Shown here: positions 9,383 to 17,922 of the stretch, one piece after another
Numbering within the stretch: position 1 is the stretch's first letter
How the letters are laid out: each line of letters opens with the position of its first letter
Origin: Calothrix sp. C42_A2020_038
GTDB lineage: Bacteria > Cyanobacteriota > Cyanobacteriia > Cyanobacteriales > Nostocaceae
Direction of reading: 5' to 3'
DNA length: 64,000 nt
NCBI GenBank assembly: GCA_015272395.1
Contig: JACYLQ010000034.1
Span: 124,001 to 188,000, forward strand
Notes under the pieces: generated by a model
What the model was told of the DNA's origin: nothing
Databases searched by the model: none
The model's input: the letters and a program-made list of their open reading frames with translations, nothing else
Position numbers and translations under genes: made by a program

Positions 9383-10083
9383 CCATCATTACTACTTTGA
9401 ACAGGACGGAAAGGGTTCAAGAAATTGATTAAATTATAAAGCTGGCGCGACTGTATCCACAATTTACCTGTACCTGAAAATCTACAGACTAATCCTTCTC
9501 CACCCAGAATACCTGTTTTCAAAGCCTTAAACGATAAACCACCTATCATTTCTACTCTATAGTTGAGCGTATCTTCAAATGCTACGATATAACCAGTATC
9601 AACTACATAATCACCTGTTACAGGAATTTCGACAATCCCACCATAGGAACTAAACCAAATATCCCCTTCACCAATAGCTCTTAGCAAAAATAAGGATTCG
9701 CCGCTAAAAAAACCTTTAAATCCTTGAAATTGAGTATCGATGTCTACGGTTACACTCGATGCCACAAATCCTGACGATTGTACCATCAAACCTTTGGTAC
9801 CGTCGAGGTAATAGTGTTGTACATCACCGGGTACACCAGGAGATATATATAATTCACCTGGCTTGTCTTTGGCTGTGAATTCACTTAAAAACAAAGATTC
9901 CCCTGCAAACATGCGAGCAACGCTTTTCATTAGTCCCCCTCTGGTTTTGGCTTTCATATCAATCCAGGGGTCCATTGCTGCCATTGCGCCCCTTTCTACC
10001 ACTATCGTTTGGTATGGCTGTAAATCTACCTTTAACGAAGCGTAAGCAGGCGAATGTTCAATATTGTAAGCAATTCTATTCAT
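9379..10083 (-). CDS. AIM24 / TIGR00266-family protein (paralogue 1)
   Basis: A 234-residue all-beta protein of the AIM24 family. Family markers are GAMAAMDP (turn near residue 33), FAGESLFLSEF, GFKGFFSGESLFLLRAIGEGD and a C-terminal GGEGLVCRFSGTGKLWIQSR. The biochemical role is unknown; the eukaryotic relative AIM24 supports mitochondrial inner-membrane organisation. The start at 10083 (ATG) is preferred to a TTG two codons upstream. It ends in a 4-bp overlap with the protease gene and is the third of three tandem paralogues. Confidence 0.88.
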   Translation of the reverse strand: MNRIAYNIEHSPAYASLKVDLQPYQTIVVERGAMAAMDPWIDMKAKTRGGLMKSVARMFAGESLFLSEFTAKDKPGELYISPGVPGDVQHYYLDGTKGLMVQSSGFVASSVTVDIDTQFQGFKGFFSGESLFLLRAIGEGDIWFSSYGGIVEIPVTGDYVVDTGYIVAFEDTLNYRVEMIGGLSFKALKTGILGGEGLVCRFSGTGKLWIQSRQLYNLINFLNPFRPVQSSNDG

Positions 10084-10140
10084 AATCAATAAATACTTTT
10101 CTGTTTCTAGTTTGACTTTAATTTTGTATTGTTAGAATTC

Positions 10141-10824
10141 TTAACTTTTGACTGGTGGTAACTTTGAACCAACTAACTTAGCAAAGGCGCCTGGATTATG
10201 AGTTTGACAAAATAATTTACCCTTACCTTTAAATCGACAAACAAAACCTTCACCACCAAAGAAAGCACCAAGCCAAGAGTTATTTGCCTTACCGATACTA
10301 AATGTCAAACTTTTCTCAAATGCAACGATATGACCTGTGTCAACAACATATTCACCGTCAACATCTATTTCATAAATGGCGCCGAATGAGTTCAGCAAAA
10401 CTTCACCATAGCCACTAATTGTTAACCAAAAAATTGACTCACCAGAAAAGATTGATTTAAAACCTTGAAATCCTAAATCAATATCAACACCCGCAGCACT
10501 GGCAAGGTAAGAAGTCGCTTGTACAACTAGTTCATTATTATAGACTTTATATAGTAAAATATCTCCCATTAATTTTGGAGCAACAAAAACTTCTCCCCCA
10601 TTGACCGGAGAACGATAAACACTCAAAAATAACGACTCACCACCCAACATCCGCTTGAGTCCACCGAAAACACCTCCTCCTTTTCCTTGTCTCAAAGTGG
10701 TGCTTGCATTAATGTTGCCACTCATAGCAATCATACACCCAGCTTCAGCAACTAATTCTTCACCAGCTTGCATTGTCACACGCGCGATTGAGCTATCGGG
10801 TTGCTGTAATACTTGTATTTCCAT
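10141..10824 (-). CDS. AIM24 / TIGR00266-family protein (paralogue 2)
   Basis: A 227-residue paralogue of its two neighbours, with the same order of motifs: EAGCMIAMSG, LGGESLFLSVY, GFKSIFSGESIFWLTISGYGE, VVDTGHIVAFE and FFGGEGFVCRFKGKGK. It has no signal peptide or transmembrane segment. It starts at an ATG and lies 35 bp downstream of paralogue 3 and 57 bp upstream of paralogue 1, all read leftward, so one transcript is likely. Function is not established. Confidence 0.88.
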   Translation of the reverse strand: MEIQVLQQPDSSIARVTMQAGEELVAEAGCMIAMSGNINASTTLRQGKGGGVFGGLKRMLGGESLFLSVYRSPVNGGEVFVAPKLMGDILLYKVYNNELVVQATSYLASAAGVDIDLGFQGFKSIFSGESIFWLTISGYGEVLLNSFGAIYEIDVDGEYVVDTGHIVAFEKSLTFSIGKANNSWLGAFFGGEGFVCRFKGKGKLFCQTHNPGAFAKLVGSKLPPVKS

Positions 10825-10859
10825 ATTTCTTTGATTGTTAATTTATTTAAACAATGAAT

Positions 10860-11522
10860 TTATCGAATTTTAGAACTTAGAAAACGAACCAAACCATCGA
10901 TGCTGCGAGACTGTAAGTAAATATCTCCCTGACCAGAAAGCTTACTTACTATTCCTTCTCCAGAGGTTACAGAACCAATCAAACCTCCAGCGAGTTTAAT
11001 ACTCAATTTCATATTGGCTGGATATGCAACTAAATGACCACTATCAACGATAAATTCACCACTGACATGCTTTTTAGTGATGCCACCATAAGCACCAAAC
11101 AATACACTTCCTCTACCAGTTAACTTCAGTTTAAATAACCCTTCTCCAGCAAAAAAACTGGAAAAACCAGCCCAAGCTACACCCATATTTACACCAGGAG
11201 TATGAGCAATATAGGCGCCTTGTTGTAAGCAAATTTCACCATGATTCAAATCATATTTTTCAATATCACCAATACAAGACTGGTTTAATACAACCGTCAA
11301 TGGTTGGGAGGTATTATTTGTAAACACGTTCACAAATAAAGATTCACCACCAAAAAACTTTTTCAGCAACCCAGAAATCAAACCACCAGAAAACTGGGTT
11401 TGCATAGATAACTGACCATCCATACTTGTCATTGCTCCAGCTTCAGCAGTAATACTGTCACCAGGGTCAAGCGTCACAAAAATAGATGCGAATGCAGGTT
11501 TGTAGCGGATTTCGTACTTCAA
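10860..11522 (-). CDS. AIM24 / TIGR00266-family protein (paralogue 3, first in operon)
   Basis: A 220-residue member of the same family: EAGAMTSMDG, FFGGESLFVNVF, WAGFSSFFAGEGLFKLKL, IVDSGHLVAYP and VTSGEGIVSKLSGQGDIYLQSR. The frame has no suitable ATG; the likely start is a TTG at 11522 with AGAGG about 9 nt upstream, giving KYEIRYKPAFASIFV as in relatives. It is the promoter-proximal gene of the AIM24-AIM24-AIM24-M48 operon. Confidence 0.85.
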   Translation of the reverse strand: MKYEIRYKPAFASIFVTLDPGDSITAEAGAMTSMDGQLSMQTQFSGGLISGLLKKFFGGESLFVNVFTNNTSQPLTVVLNQSCIGDIEKYDLNHGEICLQQGAYIAHTPGVNMGVAWAGFSSFFAGEGLFKLKLTGRGSVLFGAYGGITKKHVSGEFIVDSGHLVAYPANMKLSIKLAGGLIGSVTSGEGIVSKLSGQGDIYLQSRSIDGLVRFLSSKIR

Positions 11523-11797
11523 GAAAGAAAACCTCTAGTTAGTTATAGTGATTACGTTAATCTATACAATCTGAAACAGCGTCATTTCGCAAATAGATTG
11601 TTAGATTTTATTTGTAGCTTTTATAACTTATACTTAAACCAATGTGCAATAAAAAATGAAGATAAATATCAATTTCAGTATATATACTATTAGATTCTCG
11701 ACTTATGTTAATAAGTCGGGGATTTTCCTTATTACTCTAGCCATCAGGGTTTATACTTAATTTATGTAAATTTTCTGCTAATTTTTACTTTATGGCA
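11523..11797. other. Intergenic region with perfect hairpin
   Basis: No gene seen. It holds an 8-bp perfect stem CGACTTAT/ATAAGTCG at 11699-11718 with loop GTTA. AT-rich sequence surrounds it. It belongs to a family of GACTT...AAGTC hairpins also seen at 17923-17941 and 52762-52794. It lies between the upstream end of the AIM24 operon and the 3' end of cobI, where a terminator for cobI would be expected. Confidence 0.5.
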
Positions 11798-12508
11798 CTA
11801 AGGTTGCCACTGACTTGGAATTAATATAAGTGAAAAGTAGGGAACAGCATCTGGGTCAACTTTTTCTAAAGGCATAATTACTTGGTTACTGGTTGTCGCG
11901 CGTTCAATATACTTTGCGCGTTCCAACAATCCTAAATCTTTCAACACACCATATACTTTTCTAAAATGTTTACCAAGTTTAATAATGACTGCTGCATCTG
12001 CAACTGCTAATTTTTCAGTTAATACTTCTGCGCTCAATATTGAAGACAACACCATAAATACATCATTACGGTAAGTGAGCGGCGCCCCTAAAGCAGATGC
12101 ACTTGCCATAATTGAAGAAACTCCAGGAACTACTTCCACTTGATACTTGTATACTAAGCGCGTATAAAGATACATGAAACTACCGTAAAAAAATGGGTCG
12201 CCTTCGCACAAAACAACGACATCTTGGCCAGCATCCAAATACTCGGCTAGTTTTGCAGCAGCGCTGTCATAATAAGGTTGAGCCGATTCTTCCAGCTTGA
12301 AAGGAAAAAACATCGGTACTTCGATTTGACTCCCGGTTAAATATGGGGCAATAATTGAGCGGGCCAGTGGTTGTTGTTTCTCAGATATTGGGTATGCAAC
12401 TACAGGTACAGCTTGTAATATCCGTAAAGCTTTAATAGTTAATAGTTCTGGGTCACCAGGTCCGATACCAATACCATATAGGCGCCCTGTTTGAGACGAT
12501 AAAGACAT
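11798..12508 (-). CDS. cobI: Precorrin-2 C20-methyltransferase
   Basis: A 236-residue SAM-dependent tetrapyrrole methylase (CobI/CbiL type), adding the C20 methyl in corrin ring synthesis. Family features are the N-terminal GRLYGIGIGPGDPELLTIKA, the CEGDPFFYGSFMYLY loop and VVPGVSSIMASASALGAPL. The start ATG overlaps the cobH stop by one base (TAATG), so translation is coupled. It is the last gene of cobG-cobH-cobI, which is read leftward from a cobalamin riboswitch. Confidence 0.93.
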   Translation of the reverse strand: MSLSSQTGRLYGIGIGPGDPELLTIKALRILQAVPVVAYPISEKQQPLARSIIAPYLTGSQIEVPMFFPFKLEESAQPYYDSAAAKLAEYLDAGQDVVVLCEGDPFFYGSFMYLYTRLVYKYQVEVVPGVSSIMASASALGAPLTYRNDVFMVLSSILSAEVLTEKLAVADAAVIIKLGKHFRKVYGVLKDLGLLERAKYIERATTSNQVIMPLEKVDPDAVPYFSLILIPSQWQP

Positions 12509-13140
12509 TATATTTCCTCCTCTTTTGCCAGAGCGTTTACTGCTGCTGCTGCCATTGCACTACCACCTCGTCTTCCATGTAAGGTAATAAATGGTACTCG
12601 CAAATTATTTTCCGCAAGTGCTGCTTTAGATTCTGCGGCGCCAACAAATCCCACGGGAAAACCAAGAATAACTGCTGGTTTACTAGCTCCGGCATGAAGT
12701 AGTTCGAGTAAGTGAAATAACGCAGTTGGAGCATTACCAATTGCGACTACTGCTCCATCAAGATACGGTTCCCATAATTCTAAAGCAACCGCAGAACGAG
12801 TATTTCCCATCTTTTGCGCTAATACTGGTACTTCTGGGTTATGGAGAGTACAGATAATTTGATTTTTAGCTGGTAGTCGTTTCTTGGTTATACCTTCTGC
12901 TACCATTTGAGCATCACACAATATTGGTTTACCGTTTTTGAGTGCAGTCCGTCCCGCCGCAACTGCATCAAGTGAGGCGCCTAAATCATTTACAATATCT
13001 GTCATTCCACAAGTGTGGATTAAACGTACAGCTACAGTTGCCAAGTCAGTAGGTAAATTTTCTAAATTAGCTTCTGACCGAATCATACTAAAAGAACGAC
13101 GGTAAATTTCATTTCCATCCCGAATATAATCAATTATCAT
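12508..13140 (-). CDS. cobH: Precorrin-8X methylmutase
   Basis: A 210-residue CobH/CbiC enzyme that moves the methyl group from C11 to C12 to give hydrogenobyrinate or its cobalt form. The catalytic histidine is His42 in IHTCGMTDI. Other family segments are GFPVGFVGAAESK and TLHGRRGGSAMAAAAVNAL. Both ends overlap neighbours by one base as TAATG (with cobG before and cobI after), an unusually tight three-gene coupling. Confidence 0.95.
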   Translation of the reverse strand: MIIDYIRDGNEIYRRSFSMIRSEANLENLPTDLATVAVRLIHTCGMTDIVNDLGASLDAVAAGRTALKNGKPILCDAQMVAEGITKKRLPAKNQIICTLHNPEVPVLAQKMGNTRSAVALELWEPYLDGAVVAIGNAPTALFHLLELLHAGASKPAVILGFPVGFVGAAESKAALAENNLRVPFITLHGRRGGSAMAAAAVNALAKEEEI

Positions 13141-14645
13141 TATTCAATTCCTCCCACATGAAACCATCGTTGTAGTTCGGATGCGGTGTATCTGTCTACG
13201 CATTCTCCAAAAGATTCATCATTATTTACACGCATAATTTTATATACTTGCACTAACCGTAAAATTACTTTTGGTACCTGTTCTTTATGTATGAAACTAT
13301 ATATTTCTCGACCAAAAGGATGTTTATAACTTCCAACAAAAACTTGATATCCCTCAATAGTTTTACCATTCTCAAATTGACTGGCACCTAACAAGGTAAT
13401 ATCGCTTTTACCATGATATGCACAGGATTTAGAACAGCCAGTAAAATGAATTTTTATAGGTACATCAAAGGTGATATGTTGCTGTAAATATTCTGCCAAA
13501 ACAAGAGCATCACCTTTAGTATCAGTAGCAGAAGCAGCACAACCTTTATTTCCTGTACAAGCAACTAAGTTACCATATATATGAGTTGCTGACCAATGTA
13601 ACCCCATGTTTTTAATAATTTCTTGAACTTGAGGTATAAATTCATTCCTAATATCTGAAATGATGAGATTTTGCCAAGGAGTTAAGCGTAGCGAACCACC
13701 ACCATAGGTATCTGCTAAAGTTGCTAGCTGATAGAGTTGGTCTATATCTAACTTACCCAATGGCAATACAACACCAATGTAGGAAAAACCTTCTTGCCGT
13801 TGAGGATGGACACCAAGATGATGGTTTGTATTTATCCTTTGATTATATGTAAACTCAGAAAATGTCAGTGGAAAAGGTAAGTAACTTTGAGCTTGTTGCA
13901 AATATTTTAAAATACCTTTGTCTTGAAATAGTTTTTTGAGACGAGGTTTACGTTTTTGGTTAGCATCAACTTCATTTAAATACACTCTTACTAAGGCGGC
14001 AACAACGAACAAACATTGTTCCGGTTTTAATAAAATGTTAGTTGCTTCTCCTGCCATTAAAAGATGAAAATATACAGATGTATCAATTTTGACAGCCGCA
14101 AATGTAATTTCGTTGACTTGCTGACATATTGAAATTCCACCACCATCAAAGGCAACGCTAAATTTAGGCGATAATCCTGCTACTTCCCGATGTGATTGTA
14201 TATAATTATCTAAATCACGAACTAAATAGCGAGTATCGATTAATTCATCTTGGTCAATACCTGCTGTCGGACTTGCCATAATATTACGGATATGGTCAAC
14301 TTCGGCTATTCCAGCCAGCCTGACTTGTTGTAAACTGAACAATGCTGCCTGTAAAGCTTGTACACCTCGAACTTGTACACCTCGAACTTGTACACCTCGA
14401 ACTTGTACACCTCGAACTTGTAAATTCGCGCGGTTCGTGACGTGAACACTTTTATCACCACCAAAACAAGTGGCATACTCAGCAACAACGCGCGTTTGCT
14501 GAGTAGTTAAAATACCTCCAGGAATACGGATACGAGAAATAATTCCATCTTGTGCAGGTGTAGCGTAGAATAATCCCGGACAAGTTAGAGGGTTATCTAA
14601 TATAGATGGTAGACAATCAATTTGATTAATGGGAACCTTGGACAC
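13140..14645 (-). CDS. cobG: Precorrin-3B synthase-like protein CobG (GTG start)
   Basis: Sulfite/nitrite-reductase-like hemoprotein of 501 residues, by family the O2-dependent CobG that makes precorrin-3B. It begins CPGLFYATPAQDG...RIRIPGG and has the ferredoxin-like half-domain motif TNRANLQVRG. The Fe4S4/siroheme cysteines are in CTGNKGCAAS and CSKSCAYHG. I place the start at the GTG 14645-14643, 7 nt after AAGGAGA (14659-14653). A longer open frame to a TTG at 14768 only translates the cobalamin riboswitch. Within the half-domain, VQVRG is repeated by a 15-bp tandem expansion (14357-14422) that keeps frame but lengthens a conserved strand. Activity is therefore uncertain. Confidence 0.88.
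   Translation of the reverse strand: MSKVPINQIDCLPSILDNPLTCPGLFYATPAQDGIISRIRIPGGILTTQQTRVVAEYATCFGGDKSVHVTNRANLQVRGVQVRGVQVRGVQVRGVQALQAALFSLQQVRLAGIAEVDHIRNIMASPTAGIDQDELIDTRYLVRDLDNYIQSHREVAGLSPKFSVAFDGGGISICQQVNEITFAAVKIDTSVYFHLLMAGEATNILLKPEQCLFVVAALVRVYLNEVDANQKRKPRLKKLFQDKGILKYLQQAQSYLPFPLTFSEFTYNQRINTNHHLGVHPQRQEGFSYIGVVLPLGKLDIDQLYQLATLADTYGGGSLRLTPWQNLIISDIRNEFIPQVQEIIKNMGLHWSATHIYGNLVACTGNKGCAASATDTKGDALVLAEYLQQHITFDVPIKIHFTGCSKSCAYHGKSDITLLGASQFENGKTIEGYQVFVGSYKHPFGREIYSFIHKEQVPKVILRLVQVYKIMRVNNDESFGECVDRYTASELQRWFHVGGIE
14357..14422. repeat. 15-bp in-frame tandem repeat inside cobG (4.4 copies)
   Basis: Four perfect copies of CTTGTACACCTCGAA (plus strand) at 14357-14371, 14372-14386, 14387-14401 and 14402-14416, then a partial copy to 14422. 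Each encodes one VQVRG unit directly after the conserved TNRANLQVRG. Relatives normally have a single LQ(V/I/L)RG, so about three extra units were probably gained by slippage. Confidence 0.95.
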
Positions 14646-14652
14646 AGAATTA

Positions 14653-14676
14653 TCTCCTTCCCTGTGCGACGCAGGG
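14653..14676 (-). promoter_or_regulatory. Shine-Dalgarno and adjacent hairpin of cobG (probable expression platform)
   Basis: On the minus strand a 5-bp stem CCCTG/CAGGG (14676-14672 with 14664-14660) with a 7-nt loop ends exactly at the ribosome binding site AAGGAGA (14659-14653). Its position between the aptamer and the GTG start fits translational control, but the switching structure is inferred. Confidence 0.6.
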
Positions 14677-14682
14677 ACTTGA

Positions 14683-14805
14683 GTGATTAAACACTGCTCA
14701 AATTGGCATTCTGACTTATGAGTTTCACAGTTGCGGCACAGTCCCGGAATTTCACCGGAGTTTCCCAACGATTGAGCATACGAAATATATCATAAGCTTG
14801 GTTCC
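14683..14805 (-). promoter_or_regulatory. Cobalamin riboswitch controlling cobGHI
   Basis: The minus-strand sequence has the cobalamin aptamer core in order: GGGAAACTCCGGTGAAATTC (from 14766), GACTGTGCCGCAACTGT, and the B12-box-like AAGTCAGAATGCC (14717-14705). TGCTCAA (14778-14772) and TTGAGCA (14701-14695) pair to close part of the core. Exact 5' and 3' limits are approximate. It lies directly upstream of cobG, the first gene of cobG-cobH-cobI. Under the known behaviour of this class, high cobalamin would lower expression of the operon. The divergent cobL start is only about 40 bp beyond its 5' end. Confidence 0.92.
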
Positions 14806-14846
14806 CAAAACTTTAATTCTTGTTTATTATTCAGATATTATTTTCT

Positions 14847-16055
14847 ATGAAATGGTTATCTGTAGTTGGAATAGGTGAAGATGGACTTGCGGGGTTAGGA
14901 AAAATCGCCCGTTCGTTTATAGACCAAGCTGAAGTATTGGTCGGTGGACGGCGCCATTTGGCAATGCTTCCTTCAGACAAGCGAGAAAAACTTGTGTGGA
15001 TGAACCCCATACAACAAACTGTAGAAGATATTATTCATCGGCGCCCAAAGTCTGTTTGTGTTCTAGCGAGCGGTGACCCGATGTGTTTTGGTATTGGAGT
15101 TACCTTGACACGCTTTATAAGTATATCAGAAATAACAATCATTCCCGCACCATCAGCTTTTAGTCTTGCCTGCGCGCGTTTGGGATGGTCTTTAAGCGAT
15201 GTCGAAACTTTTAGCTTGTGTGGGCGCCCGGTAGAATTAGCTCGTTCATATTTTTACTCAGGCGCCAAATTATTAATACTGAGTGCTGATAAGCATACAC
15301 CAGAAATGATTGCAAATATGTTAGTAAAATCAGGCTTCAGTAATAGCAAAATCACTATTTTAGAACGAATGGGTGGTGTGAACGAGCGCATTATCACAAG
15401 TGTAGCTTCATACTGGAATAATACGATTGCAGATTTAGCAGATTTAAATACTGTTGCCGTTGAATGTATAGTTGATGCAGGAGTTACAGTACTATCTAAA
15501 CTGCCAGGTTTACCCGATGACGCTTATCACCATGACGGACAATTAACCAAACGCGAAGTTCGGGCAGTAACACTAGCGACACTGGCGCCAAAACCAGGGG
15601 AAGTACTTTGGGATATCGGTGCAGGGTGTGGTTCGATATCTATCGAATGGATGCGAACTCATCCACTTTGTCGTGCAGTTGCAATTGAACAAAACTCATC
15701 AAGATTAAAATACATATCAGACAATGCAGCAAACCTTGGTACTCCATACTTAGAAATCATTCTAGGTAAAGCACCTGATGTTTTAGTCAATTTATTGACA
15801 CCTAATGTGATATTTATTGGTGGTGGTGTTACAAGCGAAGGAGTATTAGAAACTTGTTGGCAAGCATTACCTAAATATGGACGGCTAGTTGCGAATGTCG
15901 TGACGATAGAGGGAGAGCAAAAACTATTTGAATGGTATCAGCAATTTGGAGGTCATTTATCCCGAATTGCAATTCAACGAGCAGAACCCATAGGTAAATT
16001 TATGGGTTGGAAAGCAATGGCGCCTGTTACACAATGGGCAGTAGTAAAATCATAA
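14847..16055 (+). CDS. cobL: Bifunctional precorrin-6Y C5,15-methyltransferase/decarboxylase
   Basis: A 402-residue fusion of CbiE and CbiT, the usual aerobic-type CobL form. The N-terminal ~200 residues are a tetrapyrrole methylase (SVVGIGEDGLAGL, ASGDPMCFGIG). The C-terminal ~190 residues are a Rossmann methyltransferase with LWDIGAGCGSISIEW as SAM-binding motif I. It methylates C5 and C15 and removes the acetate carboxyl at C12. I start it at the ATG 14847; a TTG 27 bp upstream is open but adds an untypical peptide. It is divergent from the riboswitch-controlled cobGHI and convergent with cobK (15-bp gap). Confidence 0.95.
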   Translation: MKWLSVVGIGEDGLAGLGKIARSFIDQAEVLVGGRRHLAMLPSDKREKLVWMNPIQQTVEDIIHRRPKSVCVLASGDPMCFGIGVTLTRFISISEITIIPAPSAFSLACARLGWSLSDVETFSLCGRPVELARSYFYSGAKLLILSADKHTPEMIANMLVKSGFSNSKITILERMGGVNERIITSVASYWNNTIADLADLNTVAVECIVDAGVTVLSKLPGLPDDAYHHDGQLTKREVRAVTLATLAPKPGEVLWDIGAGCGSISIEWMRTHPLCRAVAIEQNSSRLKYISDNAANLGTPYLEIILGKAPDVLVNLLTPNVIFIGGGVTSEGVLETCWQALPKYGRLVANVVTIEGEQKLFEWYQQFGGHLSRIAIQRAEPIGKFMGWKAMAPVTQWAVVKS

Positions 16056-16070
16056 ACTAGAAATTGAGAT

Positions 16071-16817
16071 TCACAACTTCAACTTATTGAGCAACCATTC
16101 AACGGCGCCTTCAACATCTGCGACTTTTTCTCCTGCTGGCATTGCAGCACGTTGAACGATCACAACTTTTATTCCTAATTCCCGCGCGGCAACAATTTTG
16201 GCATAAGTGGCGCTACCACCACTATTTTTACTGACAATAGTATCTATTTCGTAGTCAAGCAACAGTTTCTTTTCATCTTCCAATGAAAAAGGACCGCGTG
16301 CCAATAATAATTTTCCCTGTGGTAAAGGTATATCAGAGGGAGGGTCAATCGCTCGCATCAAAAACCAGATATTATCAAGGTGGGCAAAAGGCGCCAGTTG
16401 TTGCCTACCAATGGTGAGAAATACTCGTTTCGCGAAACTGGGAAGAATATCTGCTGCGGTTTGAACACTTTCAACTTCCACCCAATTATCATTCTCATCC
16501 TTTTCCCATTGAGGACGCACAAGCATTAAACAGGGTATTCCCACTTTCTGAACTGCTGCTGCTGCATTCCATGATATCTGAGAAGCAAATGGATGAGTTG
16601 CGTCGATAAGCAAATCTATATTTTCCGCACGTAGATATGTTATCAACCCATCAATTCCACCAAACCCACCTATCCTAACAATTCCAGATATATCACCAGG
16701 TTGACTAGTACGACCAGCAAGCGATACCCTCACCTCTAAACCTGGTATATTACAAGCTTGTTTAGCAAGTTCCGAAGCATCAGCAGTTCCACCTAATATT
16801 AATAAAGAAGCTTTCAT
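16071..16817 (-). CDS. cobK: Precorrin-6A reductase
   Basis: A 248-residue CobK/CbiJ-type reductase that uses NADPH to reduce the corrin precursor. Family features are LLILGGTADASELAK at the N-terminus, IDLLIDATHPFASQIS near 75, RVFLTIGRQQLAPF and IVSKNSGGSATYAKI. Its ATG overlaps the cbiD stop by 4 bp (ATGA), so the two are coupled. It ends 15 bp from the convergent cobL. Confidence 0.94.
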   Translation of the reverse strand: MKASLLILGGTADASELAKQACNIPGLEVRVSLAGRTSQPGDISGIVRIGGFGGIDGLITYLRAENIDLLIDATHPFASQISWNAAAAVQKVGIPCLMLVRPQWEKDENDNWVEVESVQTAADILPSFAKRVFLTIGRQQLAPFAHLDNIWFLMRAIDPPSDIPLPQGKLLLARGPFSLEDEKKLLLDYEIDTIVSKNSGGSATYAKIVAARELGIKVVIVQRAAMPAGEKVADVEGAVEWLLNKLKL

Positions 16818-17869
16818 ATAATAGCTGCGTAATTTGTTATAATCTCTCCTTTACGGTCAAATAAAATCACTCCTACTTTTAGAGAAGTATCGGCATATTT
16901 TTTGACATAACTTTCTGCTTTTTGCTTTATCTTCTGTGCCAAATACCCAAATACATTATCTGCTAAACCTCTTTCGATTAATATTTTATGTGCTGCATCT
17001 GCTGTTTTTGCTCCCAAGACTGCCTTGACAGCTTCAATATCTCCCCCAACTTCGACAACAGCAGCAGCAATAATTTCTAACTTCGCATCAGCTAAATGAC
17101 TTGATGTATTAAAAATACCACCTGCTAGCTTGATGAGTTTTCCTTGATATCCCAATAATAATACTGAATTAGCTTGATATAAACCCGCCTCAACAAGTAG
17201 GGCACCTATCCAGTTTCCTGTTTGGATTATTGCTTTTTCTGGTATTGATAAACGCTGTGCCACAGAGAACCCATTACTACCAATACAAAATACTAAATCA
17301 GGATTATCTTTAACCTTGTCTTGTAAATTACCACGAAACTCCTCCAAGTGTTCTGCTGCACTTAAAGGTTTGGAAATACCACTAGTACCTAATAAAGCCA
17401 AACCCTCTAATATGCCAAAGGCTTCATTAGAAGTACGCTGTGCCAACAGGCGCCCTTCAGGGAAAATAATTCGTACTATTACAGTTTTATCTTGGGGTAT
17501 TAAAGATAATAAATTAGCTTCAAATAACCGACGGGCAAAACTATAAATAGCAGCTTCTCCGGTCACGGTTTTACCTAAACCTTCACCAGCTTCAAGTACT
17601 AAAGCTTGTGCTTGTCGTGGTAATAATTTCACCAAAACCCAAATAGGAGTATTCCTCGTTAGATCTAAATTATCTCCAGGGTCGCTAACAGTAATAGCCA
17701 AAGCAGTATTAGCTTCTAAAACAGCAACTTGCTGTATACTAATTTCGGCTTGAGTATCAAGTAAATCAACAGTAATATCAGATACATATGTAGTATTTTG
17801 TAAATGAATTAGAGCAGCTTTTGCCGCAGCTACAGCAAAAACGGGTAGAGTGTAACCTGGACGTGCCAT
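16814..17869 (-). CDS. cbiD: Cobalt-precorrin-5B C1-methyltransferase CbiD
   Basis: A 351-residue CbiD, an anaerobic-pathway enzyme that methylates C1. It has MARPGYTLPVFAVAAAKAAL at the start, a GLGKTVTGEAAIYSFARR segment and LLGYQGKLIKLAGGIFNTSSH near 245. The start is set at 17869; an upstream ATG at 17908 would add 13 residues before the MARPGYTLPVFA start I recognise as normal for cyanobacteria. It is the first gene of cbiD-cobK. Its presence next to the oxygen-linked CobG mixes enzymes from the two textbook routes, which is common but not fully explained in cyanobacteria. Confidence 0.93.
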   Translation of the reverse strand: MARPGYTLPVFAVAAAKAALIHLQNTTYVSDITVDLLDTQAEISIQQVAVLEANTALAITVSDPGDNLDLTRNTPIWVLVKLLPRQAQALVLEAGEGLGKTVTGEAAIYSFARRLFEANLLSLIPQDKTVIVRIIFPEGRLLAQRTSNEAFGILEGLALLGTSGISKPLSAAEHLEEFRGNLQDKVKDNPDLVFCIGSNGFSVAQRLSIPEKAIIQTGNWIGALLVEAGLYQANSVLLLGYQGKLIKLAGGIFNTSSHLADAKLEIIAAAVVEVGGDIEAVKAVLGAKTADAAHKILIERGLADNVFGYLAQKIKQKAESYVKKYADTSLKVGVILFDRKGEIITNYAAII

Positions 17870-17922
17870 TGTATTGTAATGATTTGAGATTATCCATTTC
17901 CATAACATCCGTGTTCAGAACC

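Noticed and set aside
9863-10045. Plus-strand frame inside the first AIM24 gene
   Set aside because: It is a shadow; the minus strand shows the family motifs.
14646-14768. Extra 41-residue Cys-containing N-terminus of CobG
   Set aside because: It is the translation of the cobalamin riboswitch; the Shine-Dalgarno and GTG at 14645 lie just after it.
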